From Dryomyza anilis (Eukaryota > Arthropoda > Insecta > Diptera > Dryomyzidae): a stretch of 64,000 nt of DNA. Shown in pieces: positions 44,353 through 54,173 of the stretch (positions within the stretch are counted from its first letter, which is position 1; each line of letters starts with the position of its first letter). Made by a program: the position numbers and the translations under genes. Below the pieces are notes generated by a model. That model saw only the letters and a list, made by a program, of their open reading frames with translations, did not search any database and was not told the DNA's origin. The stretch is from positions 58,496,351 through 58,560,350 of the forward strand of contig OX638131.1 of NCBI GenBank assembly GCA_951804985.1, given 5' to 3'.

Positions 44353-45618
44353 AGGTTCATTCATATCAGACAGCACGTTGCGTATCATGCACGTAGCGTA
44401 TCATGCACGACAAATATTCTTCAGTACATTTTATATGAGAGTGTTCATATCATGCGTTTTGGGTCCGTTCATGCACGTAGCGTATCATGCAAAATATTTT
44501 TGCAGGAGCCTGTCGCATGCACTGTTGTAAAAATCAAATATTTTCATTACTTTTTCTTAATTTTCTTCACAATTTTCATATAGTATACCCTTTTTTACTG
44601 TCAAAAAGTTTAAATCAAATTTAAATTTATATCATAAATTTTTGAAAAGTTATCGCAGTGGCGTATGCTTTCGTTCGTTTTACCACTCTCGTCAGCATCT
44701 GCGGCGTGCACAAAGTTTTGAAACAAACGCAACTTTGGATTTAAGGGACAAAGGAAAACGCATTTGGGGGCAGCATCAATCCTGCTACTGCTAATCCTAT
44801 CTACCGCTCGACGAAGGTGCGCACACTCCTTGCGTTCTTATCAGATCCAACAGTGGACAGCTGACTCTTTTTCGGTGGTTAAAATGATGTAGAGGTTGCT
44901 ATTGTAACAGCTGTCACCGTTGTCAATTAGAGCGATACTCTTCTCCAGAATGTAGAATCACTACAACACCACAGGCAACCAACACAATGTTTAGCGTTGG
45001 ACTTGGCTTCAGCTTATAATGCATAATTTTTAACAAATTTATTCTTCATTTTATTTATTTACTTAATTTTATATTCTTAGATTTTATATTTTATTTATAT
45101 GTCATATAACGACTTGCGCATTAATTTTCGGGACGTCTCGATGTCCAAACTCTCTGGCGAGAAAATTGAGCTCCTATTTTAGCTCAATTCAACCGAATCT
45201 TACTATCCAATCGAAGGAAAGGAAAGACTTGAAGAAAAAGGCCTTTTCACCAACCTAGTGGTTTCTGATGAGATGGCGACGTTCAGTGGTGCAATGACAC
45301 CAGCACCAGCGGGACTTCTTAATTTTCATTCCACAAATTTGATTCGGGAATTTACCAAAAATTCGACGACTTCAAATATGCAGAAGAATTCCACTATCTT
45401 GAAACAATTATAAGGGACTTGATAAGAATTTATGAAGAATTTTCGTTATTTTATTTTTAATTATTTTGACAGTTTAAATATTTTGACGTTAAAGGTTGTC
45501 GGTTTATGATAAATGTATAAGAGGAGTTTTCATTTTACAACCCTAATACTTTTTGCATGATGCTGATATGAACGTATTTGCATGAACGTGCAACGTGCTG
45601 TCTGATATGAATGGACCT
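44353..45618. mobile_element. PIF/Harbinger-like non-autonomous element
   Basis: The left end AGGTTCATTCATATCAGACA and the right end TGTCTGATATGAATGGACCT are inverted with few mismatches and continue inward with GCACGTTG. TAA flanks both sides (44350-44352 and 45619-45621), the 3-bp duplication typical of Harbinger. CGTAGCGTATCATGC repeats lie near the left end. There is no transposase; the family call is inferred from ends and target size. Confidence 0.7.
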
Positions 45619-45739
45619 TAAAAGATCAAGGCGTTCATGGAACCAAGTTGTTACGCTCTACCGACTATTAAACCGAAACTTTTGATATACCTTTTAAATT
45701 TAAAATAATAATTTAAAATAGTAATGTAAACTTGTAGCC

Positions 45740-46047
45740 GCGGTAGCTCAGTGGTTAGTGCGTTGGACTGCGAGCCGAAAGGTCCCCGGTTCAAGCCTGG
45801 ACTGGGGCTAACAACATCTTTTCATAGAAACATTTTTCTATACCGGGCTGCCTCTCGTCAGTAAATGGCAAACCTACGAGAGTAAAACCATTGCCTATGA
45901 AAAGCTCTCACCCGCCGTTCGGATTCGGCAATAAACTGTAGGTCCCACCACTTTGAGTACAAATATAACACGCACAGCTCAAAATGGTGAGAGAGCTCGG
46001 CCGAAGTTCTATACAGGACTGTAGCGCCAAACTATTATTATATTATT
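45740..46047 (+). mobile_element. tRNA-derived SINE, copy 2
   Basis: It has the same structure as the copy at 6225-6531: A box TAGCTCAGTGG, a perfect B box GGTTCAAGCC, the same body, and an (ATT)n tail. I count about four or five differences over 300 bp. No clear target duplication was found. Confidence 0.88.
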
Positions 46048-46938
46048 TAAACAAAAGTTTTATAAATTTGCGTGCATTATTTTGAAATATGTTTAAATGA
46101 TAAATTTTATTTGAAATTGCTAAAATCTTCTTAATAATTATTTAGAATATTGGCGAAACGAAGACCAGTTTTGGGTACTTACACCGAAATGTGGGTTCTT
46201 TAAACCAAAAATAATATTTTTTGCAATCATATTTTGCGAACATAGTTTTATTAAAGAAAAAAAACGTAAGTTATTTAAAGACAAAAAAAAGGGAAAAAGT
46301 GTAATTTAAAAATAAATGTATATTTGTTTAAGGTATATTTTTGATTCGGTGGAGAAAAGCCAATAATTGCCAAAAATTATGAAATCGTATTTAATTTTTT
46401 ATCTTCTGGTGTCAACTCCGAAAGGGTAATTTCTCTTATTTTATTTATAAATCTTTAATTTTGATATCGAAAAATTTAATTCTTTACGTCGAATCATACT
46501 TATCGAACACCGACTTAAAGCGTCGAATATAATTTATCACAGCCAAATTCTCAGCGATTTGCTGAAAGGCAGTCTTATTCGACGCGCAACTTCAACCAGA
46601 TCTCAGGAAAAAATACCGGAAAAAAAGTAACAGGAAACATTGTGCTAAAATTTATATTAACAAAAAAAAAAAACAAACAAAAATTTTATTATTCTATCAA
46701 ATTTCAAGAAAATGTAAAACGTAAAAGAAAAAAAGAGAATACAAATCCTAAAAGAAAAATTAAGTGTAGAAAAAAGTGGTAAAGAAAAAAAACCAAACTG
46801 AATATGATAGTCATAAATAAGGAAAAAATTAAGAAAACAATTTAAGAGTGATTTTAAATTAAAAAGTTATATAAAAAAAATAATTATAGTTAAAAATGCA
46901 GAAAAAAATATATGGAAAAATATAGAAAAAAACTTAAA
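46048..46938. other. A-rich anonymous DNA
   Basis: 46580-46938 is very A-rich on the plus strand. No gene is recognised. Confidence 0.45.
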
Positions 46939-47607
46939 ACCAGTTGGGAAGGTTAGATCACATGGTAAATTTTAAAGTAGGTGTAATTATGATAGTTAGG
47001 ATTATCAAAATTATAGTCGGTCTAAGCCGACACATATGTGTGGTTACCATTCAAAGTGATATATAGGTTTCCAGGGTATACGAATCCTGAAAATAACTAC
47101 AAACATTCAATCGCTGAAGAATTTCCATTCATTTGATACCCATATTTACAAATGGGTTGGTGTACCGAATTTCGATTTTTTTTTGTGAACCACAAGTCTT
47201 TTCGCCGGAAAACATTATTATCATGTATTTGAGCATGATGTCAATATATATTTGACCAAAAAAGTTTACCTAAGCACGTATACATAAAAATTGATCTTTA
47301 TATGTACATTTTATATGAGGTATTTGAACATAAGTGGTCGGATCATAGGTCACAATGGACCGATCTCGCACAAACAGCGTAGGTATATTAGTAATCTAAG
47401 TTATAAGTTTCATTTATCTAGCTCTTCAATTTTAAAAGTAGTAGGGATTTCAACAGACAGACAGACGGACATCGCTAAATCGGCTCAGGAGGTCATGTTG
47501 ATCAAGAATATATATACTTTTCCATACCGGAGATACTTCCTTCTGGGTGTTACAAACGGCGTACCAAACTGAATATACCCTTTCACTCTTAGTGTAGGGT
47601 ATAAAAA
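46939..47607 (+). mobile_element. DINE-1/INE-1-like repeat, copy C, uninterrupted
   Basis: A 669-bp copy from CAGTTGGGAAGGTTAGATC to GTGTAGGGTATAAAAAA. It is nearly identical to copy B and preserves the gypsy target as GATAGTTAGGATTATC near 46991-47006. The GACA array is short here. Confidence 0.7.
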
Positions 47608-47659
47608 AGTCAGTCAAGGTTAAAGAACAAAAAAATATATCTATATATAAATCGGCCTA

Positions 47660-47840
47660 GCAACGAGAAATTCGAAAATGCTAAGCGTTATGCAAATATA
47701 AAACACATTTTGAAAATGGTATATTAAATGTACTCTTTTTCCTTGCATCTCACAACTTTTATTTTTTCCATTAACAAACAAAATATATATATTCAAATAA
47801 TAATAAAATTTTTGTGATTTAATGTAAAGTGAATTAAAAA
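47660..47840 (+). repeat. Dispersed repeat R, copy 1
   Basis: From GCAACGAGAAATTCGAAAAT to TTTAATGTAAAGTGAAT it matches 63802-63980 with few changes. It lies directly after DINE-1-like copy C. Confidence 0.8.
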
Positions 47841-49097
47841 AATGTTGTTTTTTTCATTTTTTTTTTATTAAAAATCTTTAAACATGCAAAGTGGAAAAAT
47901 TATAATAATAGAATTCATATACAAAATTTTAAATGCATAAATAAATAATTGGTTTAAAACTGCAAGTACAAGTAACAGCATCAATTAATGCACAATTGCA
48001 CCAGCTGACGCTAAACCAGACGATCCAGGCTCGCTTTATATTTGGTACAGTTGCAGTTGGTCTCAGTACAGCACATAGCGTAGGAAAGGAATTCACGGAG
48101 GCTTTTGTAAAAAAACATGCCAAATTCTGTTTGAAAACACTGATTTTTATTTGTGGTTTTTTCAAATTAGTTTCAGAATTTATATACTGCACTGTATTAT
48201 ATTATTAGTACTTTTTATAACTCAATATATATATTTATTTAATTTACAACTTCGTATACAAGAAGAATGTTGCAAGAATACACTTATTTAAATCCAATTT
48301 ATTTTTTGTTTGTTTGTAATCATCAATATGTTCAAACGATGGCGTCGGTAGAAAATGGTGCACAACGTTGCCAACTTCGTCAGTCGATAAATTATCGAAT
48401 TAAGTCGAGCGTGGCGAACATACGTTGTATTTAGATTTGATTAGCATTTTCTGTGTTTCGAAACATAGTTTTAACCAAGTAAATTGCCAAGAAATAGTTT
48501 ATTCAAATCCATTTATAATTTGATGTTGGTATTGTAACATATTTATGGTAAAGTTGGCAGATTCTGCTGGACAATATAATAATGTTTACACGTGAGCAAA
48601 AATAAATTCAATTTCAATTATAATTTAATTACACTTCATTCCTAATACATGTATGGTAATTTCGTATTACTTTTTTCATACTCATTGCTTTCAAACATAT
48701 TAAACCAATTCTTTTCTATCCGTGCAGTGATTGGTTCTGGAAGTTCCATAAATCAACTCGTTATATTGGGTGGAACGATCTCTGCGTAGCGCTACGGCGC
48801 ACAGTGGTCCAAAATTAAAAAAAGCTGGCCAAAATTCTAAAAATCGTCTATATCGATTAAAAGACAAGTAAACGTTTAATGTGTGATTAAAATTCGTGTG
48901 ATTCTGTCTAAATATTGCAATGGTATGACAATGTTTTTGTGTAGAAAATGTTAAAAATACTTTTTATTTAGTCAAATATGAACTTACAATTTATAAGAAA
49001 TTCGTTTAATAGGAGTAATATTAAGAGAAAGAAGATAACACTGATGAAGGAGATGATGATAAAGAAGACATTGATAAAAAATACCAAGAGTTTCAAT
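47841..49097. other. Unassigned DNA left of the Polinton
   Basis: No recognisable gene. The 87- and 70-codon open frames around 47929-48208 overlap on opposite strands and look like chance frames. Confidence 0.45.
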
Positions 49098-49103
49098 CTT
49101 TTT
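49098..49103 (+). repeat. Left target duplication of the Polinton
   Basis: CTTTTT here and at 63585-63590 is the 6-bp duplication characteristic of Polinton insertion. Confidence 0.85.
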
Positions 49104-49179
49104 AGTAGTAGTATGGATTCGCCGGTTCTGGCCCCACTGGGCTCCATGGAGCACATTGTTGTTAGTGTAAATGAATTTT

Positions 49180-49440
49180 AACAGAGATGTTGTTAGTGTA
49201 ATTCAATAGGGATCATTTTTTAACATAGTTGTTGTTAGTGTAATTCAATAGGGATCATTTTTTAACATAGTTGCTGTTAGTGTAATTCAATAGGGATCAT
49301 TTTTTAACATAGTTGTTGTTGGTATAGTTCAATAGGGATCATTTTTTAACAGAGTTGTTGGTACTGTAGTTCATTGGAGATCATATTTTAACAGTATAGT
49401 TGTTATTGTTTTTTCAATGGGGATCATATTTTAACAGAAT
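49180..49440 (+). repeat. Tandem 42-bp repeats in the left terminal repeat
   Basis: About six units share GTTGTTAGTGTAATTCAATA and GGGATCATTTTTTAAC. The outer three are nearly identical and the inner ones are progressively more diverged. The mirror array lies at about 63250-63510. Confidence 0.88.
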
Positions 49441-49880
49441 ATTTGTTATTGTTTTCATGGGAAGTATTTTTAACAGATGTATATTATATGTATACTATAT
49501 ATTTTATAATGGCATGGAGCCAGTGGGATGACTTTTTAACATAATTTGTTAATGTTGATACATACATATATATTATATGCATGTTATGAAGGCATGCAGC
49601 CGTAAAGAGTAAATGTTGTTGTTGGGATAATTATATCGGAGTAAGCATTTTTTGTGGAATATTTGTTATTGTTTTCATGGGAAGTATTTTTAACAGATGT
49701 ATATTATATGTATACTATATATTTTATAATGGCATGGAGCCAGTGGGATGACTTTTTAACATAATTTGTTAATGTTGATACATACATATATATTATATGC
49801 ATGTTATGAAGGCATGCAGCCGTAAAGAGTAAATGTTGTTGTTGGGATAATTATATCGGAGTAAGCATTTTTTGTGAATG
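49441..49880 (+). repeat. 220-bp tandem duplication in the left terminal repeat
   Basis: Two adjacent, virtually identical copies begin ATTTGTTATTGTTTTCATGG at 49441 and 49661. Each ends in GGAGTAAGCATTTTTTGTG. The same duplication is present in the right terminal repeat (about 62815-63255). Confidence 0.92.
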
Positions 49881-50473
49881 AGAATATTTACAAACGTATT
49901 CATGTTGTTGTTGTAAAATATTATAGTTGCAATTAGATTTCAGTTAACGTAGTTATAATGTATACTATAGTTATACTTGTTTGTTTTATTTTTGCATGAT
50001 CATCAAGAGAGTTGAGGAGCAAAGGGTTCAATTTGAAACTTTGTTGAGGAACGGTGATTGTAATTTAAAACTTCGATATATGAATGAATATTATTATTAG
50101 ATGCTTATTTTTTTTTTGTGGTTAATTTTTTTTGTTGTAAACAGGTTAAGACACTTCTGTATTAATGCATTGACATATATTTAATTCAAGGCCAATTTTA
50201 CTATAAGGGTTATTGTACTGGATTTTATTCTACAAAGTCATGGTCGTTTAATTTGGTTATATGAATGAATGGAGCCATAAGGTTCCATTGGGATCATTTT
50301 TTAAATCATTTTCTATACTATATGTTTAAAAGATTGAACATGTTAGAACATGTATATTTTTTTATAGAGTTTTTTGTCTTGAGATTTATTTAATTTACTC
50401 TCTTTAAAATTTTAATTGAGTATAATTATACTAATGGAATTCACTTTTTAACTCATTTTAAAGAGATATCCAT
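49881..50473 (+). other. Inner part of the left terminal repeat, no gene
   Basis: AT-rich sequence repeated in reverse at about 62220-62810. No open frame of note. Confidence 0.6.
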
Positions 50474-50483
50474 TATATATAAA
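50474..50483 (+). promoter_or_regulatory. TATA-type promoter in the left terminal repeat
   Basis: TATATATAAA lies 50 bases before the start codon at 50533 and faces inward. The mirror copy at 62210-62219 faces the gene at the other end. Confidence 0.55.
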
Positions 50484-50532
50484 TGGATCGAAATTTGAAT
50501 TAAATTTATTCATCGTCTACATTTCAATTTTA

Positions 50533-50829
50533 ATGGAACAAAAAAATATTATGGAAGTTAAAAAAGTATTAAAATTTTTAAAAGAATTTCATAATATTTT
50601 ATTAGACGATCATAAAAAACAGTTTATTAAGTTTACCCCTTATTGTAAGCATTACCAGTATATGGAAAAAATATTAACTATTCACGGAGTACATTATAAG
50701 AGCTGTCCATGGGCCACAGATGACTTAACGGAGGGACCAGATACATGTGGTTGCTATTATTATGACAAGAAATCTAAAGACATTGACAAACTAATAAAAT
50801 TATATTATAGATTAAAATATACAAAATAA
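50533..50829 (+). CDS. Polinton small protein of unknown function, left end
   Basis: 98 residues, lysine-rich, with cysteines at 38, 58, 72 and 74 and histidines at 40, 51 and 54, which might bind a metal. There are no membrane segments. I do not recognise the family. It begins right where the left terminal repeat ends, is preceded by TATATATAAA inside the repeat, and runs convergently towards the protease. Its placement mirrors the gene at the right end, so it may be an accessory or early gene; that is inference. The start is the first ATG after the repeat; a second ATG lies six codons on. Confidence 0.65.
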   Translation: MEQKNIMEVKKVLKFLKEFHNILLDDHKKQFIKFTPYCKHYQYMEKILTIHGVHYKSCPWATDDLTEGPDTCGCYYYDKKSKDIDKLIKLYYRLKYTK

Positions 50830-50946
50830 TTGTTTATTACATATTATTAATAAACTGTTTTTTATTATACTATATTCAATGAATTTGTGAAATTTTAAAT
50901 AATAGAAATAAAAAACAAATTTATAAATTATTTACATTAAATTGTT

Positions 50947-51420
50947 TTATTTATTATTTATTATAGGAAACTTAAAAATACTTTTAAAATAATGCACAGC
51001 TAAAATATCATTAATATATAAATTATATATATCAAAATAATTAAAAAACTTTTTAAAAGACATATTTTTACTTCTTAAATATATAAATATACAGCAATAA
51101 ACACCGCATAACATTGAAATTTCACTTTGTAATCGGAAATTGCTTTGAATAAATGTGGATGCATTTCTTTGAATAAAATTTACAAATGGTTTAATAGGAG
51201 AACTCCCTGCAGAACAAAAATACTCAGCCGGCCCATTTCGAGGAAAATATATTACAATCCAATGTGATCCTGGTTTAAATGATGAATCCATATTCACAAT
51301 ATAAAATGCTGGCTTTTTTATTCGATTTCTAGGTAGCTGATTTGATGCAAAAACTCCTTTAAAATTCTTTTTAGTTACTAAATTTTTATATAAAATATTT
51401 TCTATATTACTTGTATTCAT
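50947..51420 (-). CDS. Polinton adenain-like cysteine protease (PRO)
   Basis: 157 residues of the adenovirus-protease/Ulp1 type, thought to process capsid proteins during assembly. His53 in GSHWIVIYFP, Gln98 in LQSE and Cys105 in SMLCGVYC match the catalytic His, oxyanion Gln and nucleophile. The family normally has Glu or Asp after the first strand (adenain uses Glu71); here the matching stretch reads AEYFCSAGSSP, with Cys69 where the acid is expected. Either nearby Glu66 substitutes or activity is reduced. The start overlaps the end of the major capsid gene by four bases (ATGA). Confidence 0.85.
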   Translation of the reverse strand: MNTSNIENILYKNLVTKKNFKGVFASNQLPRNRIKKPAFYIVNMDSSFKPGSHWIVIYFPRNGPAEYFCSAGSSPIKPFVNFIQRNASTFIQSNFRLQSEISMLCGVYCCIFIYLRSKNMSFKKFFNYFDIYNLYINDILAVHYFKSIFKFPIINNK

Positions 51421-52706
51421 AATGATTGTAATACAGTACGATTTTTATCAATTTCCAAAACACTATCAAACTCACAATATGCTAAACAAGTAATTGCTTC
51501 AGAAAGTGCTTCACTGAAACGACCTTCAATTCGTATTGTACCCTGATTTATTAAGTTTCCGCAGTGTGAGTTATTGTTATGATCTGGTGTTAAATCAAAT
51601 GCAAGTAAGAAATATCCGTTATCAAATAATTCTTTAGTTATTTGATGTCCCTTATCAAAGTAATGTATGCCAGTACCTTTAAATAAGGTTTGATATCCCC
51701 TTGTACTTATACGTCCATGTTTATAATCAAATTCAATCGGCTGTGCTGGTACTTGTACTCCATTTACAACTAAATTAAATCTTTGTAAATTGAAATGGCG
51801 AAAGTTATACGGATTTTCCGAACGATCACCAGTATATGCTTTATTAGTTACCATACCAAATATTAAGAAATTTGGAAGTTGTCCAATTATAACATTATCT
51901 AACAGTAGAGAATGATTGCCGGGGTGAATGGTGAATGTCTTGATTTCAACTTTTTTATATGGATAAATAGCATTTCTACTTTGTAAAACATTATGATGTG
52001 CCATTAAAATATTACTATTAATGGTAAGATGATTAATGTATAAGTTAGCCTCGTGAATTTTAATAGATGACTCTCCAGATTTTGAATCTTCTAGTATATA
52101 AAAAGAAGGTTTCTCCATATTAAGGGTTACTTTAAGATCCACATTATTAAGAAGATATTTAGATTGATTAAATATATCTGCATGAAGTTTTCCAATCAAT
52201 TCAACTCGTTCTCCATTTTTAAATGATTTCTTCCGTCTAGCTAAACCTGGATTTTCATTCTCAACTATTGAATTAATTTTTTTTATATCTAATGACCATC
52301 CGCATGATTCAAGATGTGTAGATTTAGCATCATTTCCATAGTTTAGTAATGTTTCAATATAAGATCTATAGTGATAATTATTATCAGATTGCGATACATT
52401 TCTATTATTTAAATGAACATTACAGCTCCGAAATAATGAATGAAGTAAATTGTTTATAACTCCTCCACTTCCATTAATTTCTACAATTAATCGTAAATAA
52501 ACACTACTTAGATCACGATATGTTTCACCATTTCCGAGTGAAAGAAATTCTATTGTAGTAGAGTTGTCAATTGTTGCTATTGGACTATATGATACCTCCT
52601 CTGTTTTAATTATGCTAGTTTGTACAGGTGGTGACTCAAAAAGATCTAATTCACTTTTCATACATTCAATAAATCCTGCCATCATAAATAAATTAACAGT
52701 TACCAA
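51417..52706 (-). CDS. Polinton major capsid protein (double jelly-roll, PY)
   Basis: Up to 429 residues. The N-terminal part has a run typical of Polinton major capsid proteins: NNLLHSLFRSCNVHLNN, then NYHYRSYIETLLNYG and HLESCGW. Such proteins fold as double jelly-rolls and form icosahedral shells. The C-terminal part contains VNGVQVPAQPIEFDY and GNLINQGTIRIEGRF. The longest frame overlaps the preceding gene by 14 bases; the ATGs at 52685 and 52682 (starting MMAGFIEC) avoid that overlap and are plausible starts. The identification comes from recalled family motifs. It lies between the small basic protein and the protease, a standard morphogenesis block. Confidence 0.88.
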   Translation of the reverse strand: MVTVNLFMMAGFIECMKSELDLFESPPVQTSIIKTEEVSYSPIATIDNSTTIEFLSLGNGETYRDLSSVYLRLIVEINGSGGVINNLLHSLFRSCNVHLNNRNVSQSDNNYHYRSYIETLLNYGNDAKSTHLESCGWSLDIKKINSIVENENPGLARRKKSFKNGERVELIGKLHADIFNQSKYLLNNVDLKVTLNMEKPSFYILEDSKSGESSIKIHEANLYINHLTINSNILMAHHNVLQSRNAIYPYKKVEIKTFTIHPGNHSLLLDNVIIGQLPNFLIFGMVTNKAYTGDRSENPYNFRHFNLQRFNLVVNGVQVPAQPIEFDYKHGRISTRGYQTLFKGTGIHYFDKGHQITKELFDNGYFLLAFDLTPDHNNNSHCGNLINQGTIRIEGRFSEALSEAITCLAYCEFDSVLEIDKNRTVLQSL

Positions 52707-53115
52707 ATATATCAGTAAACTTCCTTCTTCTAGAACGTTTAGTTTTCATATGATCTTTTTTCTTTAGTCGTTTGAATTTTATACGTTTTCCATTCCCATC
52801 TTGTATATTTCTAATTTTGCTAATAACTTTTTCTTTTAAATTTCGAACAGCCTTTTTACCCTGTTCAGTTAATATAGTTTTTATAGGTTTAGTACCTAAC
52901 TCTTCCAAAACTGATTTTCCAATTTCGAGTGAATGGTTTTTTAAAGCATTTAATCCAGTTTTCATTAGAGGTTTTAGATGTGTATACAAGGCCGAAAAAA
53001 ATGAACCAATTCCACGACCATATTGAACAATTCTAGGAGAATGGTATATATCTCCTATATTATCCAAATTTGATCCGGATTGATTAAGATAGTACTCAGA
53101 ATAAATCTTGTCCAT
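52693..53115 (-). CDS. Polinton small basic virion-type protein
   Basis: 140 residues. A glycine-containing amphipathic stretch (YGRGIGSFFSALYTHLKPLM) is followed by a repeated-looking helix region (LNALKNHSLEIGKSVLEEL) and a strongly basic tail (KTKRSRRRK). Short proteins of this design are common next to capsid genes in Polintons and resemble adenovirus core or membrane-lytic minor proteins in composition; that comparison is inference. The basic end may bind DNA. It is encoded just upstream of the major capsid protein on the same strand. Confidence 0.65.
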   Translation of the reverse strand: MDKIYSEYYLNQSGSNLDNIGDIYHSPRIVQYGRGIGSFFSALYTHLKPLMKTGLNALKNHSLEIGKSVLEELGTKPIKTILTEQGKKAVRNLKEKVISKIRNIQDGNGKRIKFKRLKKKDHMKTKRSRRRKFTDIFGNC

Positions 53116-53144
53116 GGTTTACATATAAATGATATCAGTACAAC

Positions 53145-54071
53145 TTATGAAGCTTCTTTTATATTACGAAAATGTAACGTGCAATAAACGGGGGATTCAT
53201 TCGATATAATATTTATTTTCTTTCCTTCATCATCTCGTATCATTATAGAAATATTATTTATATTTGAAGATTCCAATGGATAATATTCAATATTTTTAAA
53301 GTGAATATAATTTATTTCATTTAAACATGGAAATATTTTTAAACATTTTATTTTTTGATCGCCTACATATCTGGGTTTAATAATGTCTGTGTACACAAAC
53401 ACTAGGTTGTATAGCTCGCTAGATCTTAATTTATAATTTGTATGTGAATTAAATTTTTCATAAGAATTCGATATGACATCTAACATTTTAAGTATTGTAT
53501 TCTCCGATACAAAGTGTCTATTAATACTGCTTTTTACGCCAACCAACTCAGGGTTTTCATTTATAGTATCTTGAATGTCTAAATTTTCAGTTATTAATTT
53601 TAAACTTGTATCTTTTTTGTTATCGATATTCAACTCTTCTTTATTTTTTTTATTTTTTTTTATTACAACTGTCTCAGGATTAGAATTGACATTTAGTTGA
53701 TTTTCTGCAATTTGTGGTTTTTCTTCTCTATTTGTGATAGCTTGATTTATTTTGTCCATGAAATTTAAATATGTGATAGGGATAGTATTTATTTTTTTAT
53801 CTACTTTTAGATCACTATTTACATTTTTGATTTTACTTTTATTTAACTTTAAAGTTGATTTCAAAATATCCCTTTTATTCAAATTTCGAGATACTTCAAA
53901 TGTAGATGGGTTATTAACAAGTTGAAATGAAATTTCTGTTAAACCTACAACCCAATTTTCATTTAAAACCAAAGATTCTTTTAATAAATTTGTAAATGTA
54001 GATTTAGTGTTTTCATAAATATTTGTGGAATTGTTACTTAATAAAGTAATATAAAAACTAGAATCTCCCAT
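53145..54071 (-). CDS. Polinton minor capsid candidate (PX-like)
   Basis: 308 residues. The N-terminus (SFYITLLSNNSTNIYENTKS, then FTNLLKESLVLNENWVVGL and EISFQ) matches the opening of a conserved Polinton structural protein, with Asn-rich turns and a W-V-G-L strand. I associate this family with the minor capsid (penton-like) protein, but the assignment is less secure than for the major capsid. The middle (residues about 90-190) is lysine/asparagine-rich and probably disordered. The C-terminal part is compact, with HFKNIEYYPLESSN. It lies 29 bp upstream of the 140-codon gene on the same strand. Confidence 0.7.
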   Translation of the reverse strand: MGDSSFYITLLSNNSTNIYENTKSTFTNLLKESLVLNENWVVGLTEISFQLVNNPSTFEVSRNLNKRDILKSTLKLNKSKIKNVNSDLKVDKKINTIPITYLNFMDKINQAITNREEKPQIAENQLNVNSNPETVVIKKNKKNKEELNIDNKKDTSLKLITENLDIQDTINENPELVGVKSSINRHFVSENTILKMLDVISNSYEKFNSHTNYKLRSSELYNLVFVYTDIIKPRYVGDQKIKCLKIFPCLNEINYIHFKNIEYYPLESSNINNISIMIRDDEGKKINIISNESPVYCTLHFRNIKEAS

Positions 54072-54173
54072 CTTTTAATTTCAAATGTTTAAATAAGAAT
54101 GACAGTTATTTTTTTTAATAACTTTATTTATATTAATATTGGAACAATACAATTATAATAAGTTACATTTAGT

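Larger units (their letters stand above)
49104..50529 (+). repeat. Left terminal inverted repeat of the Polinton
   Basis: It starts AGTAGTAGTATGGATTCGCC; the right repeat has one AGT fewer. Similarity to the right repeat continues to the GTCTACATT motif just before the first gene. It contains a 42-bp array, a 220-bp tandem duplication and a TATA-type promoter facing inward. Confidence 0.92.

Noticed and set aside
45740..45815. Possible second tRNA gene
   Set aside because: Same SINE head as at 6228, not a functional tRNA.
49180..49440. CRISPR-like array
   Set aside because: Units are contiguous 42-bp tandem repeats without unique spacers, in an insect-type transposon; not CRISPR.
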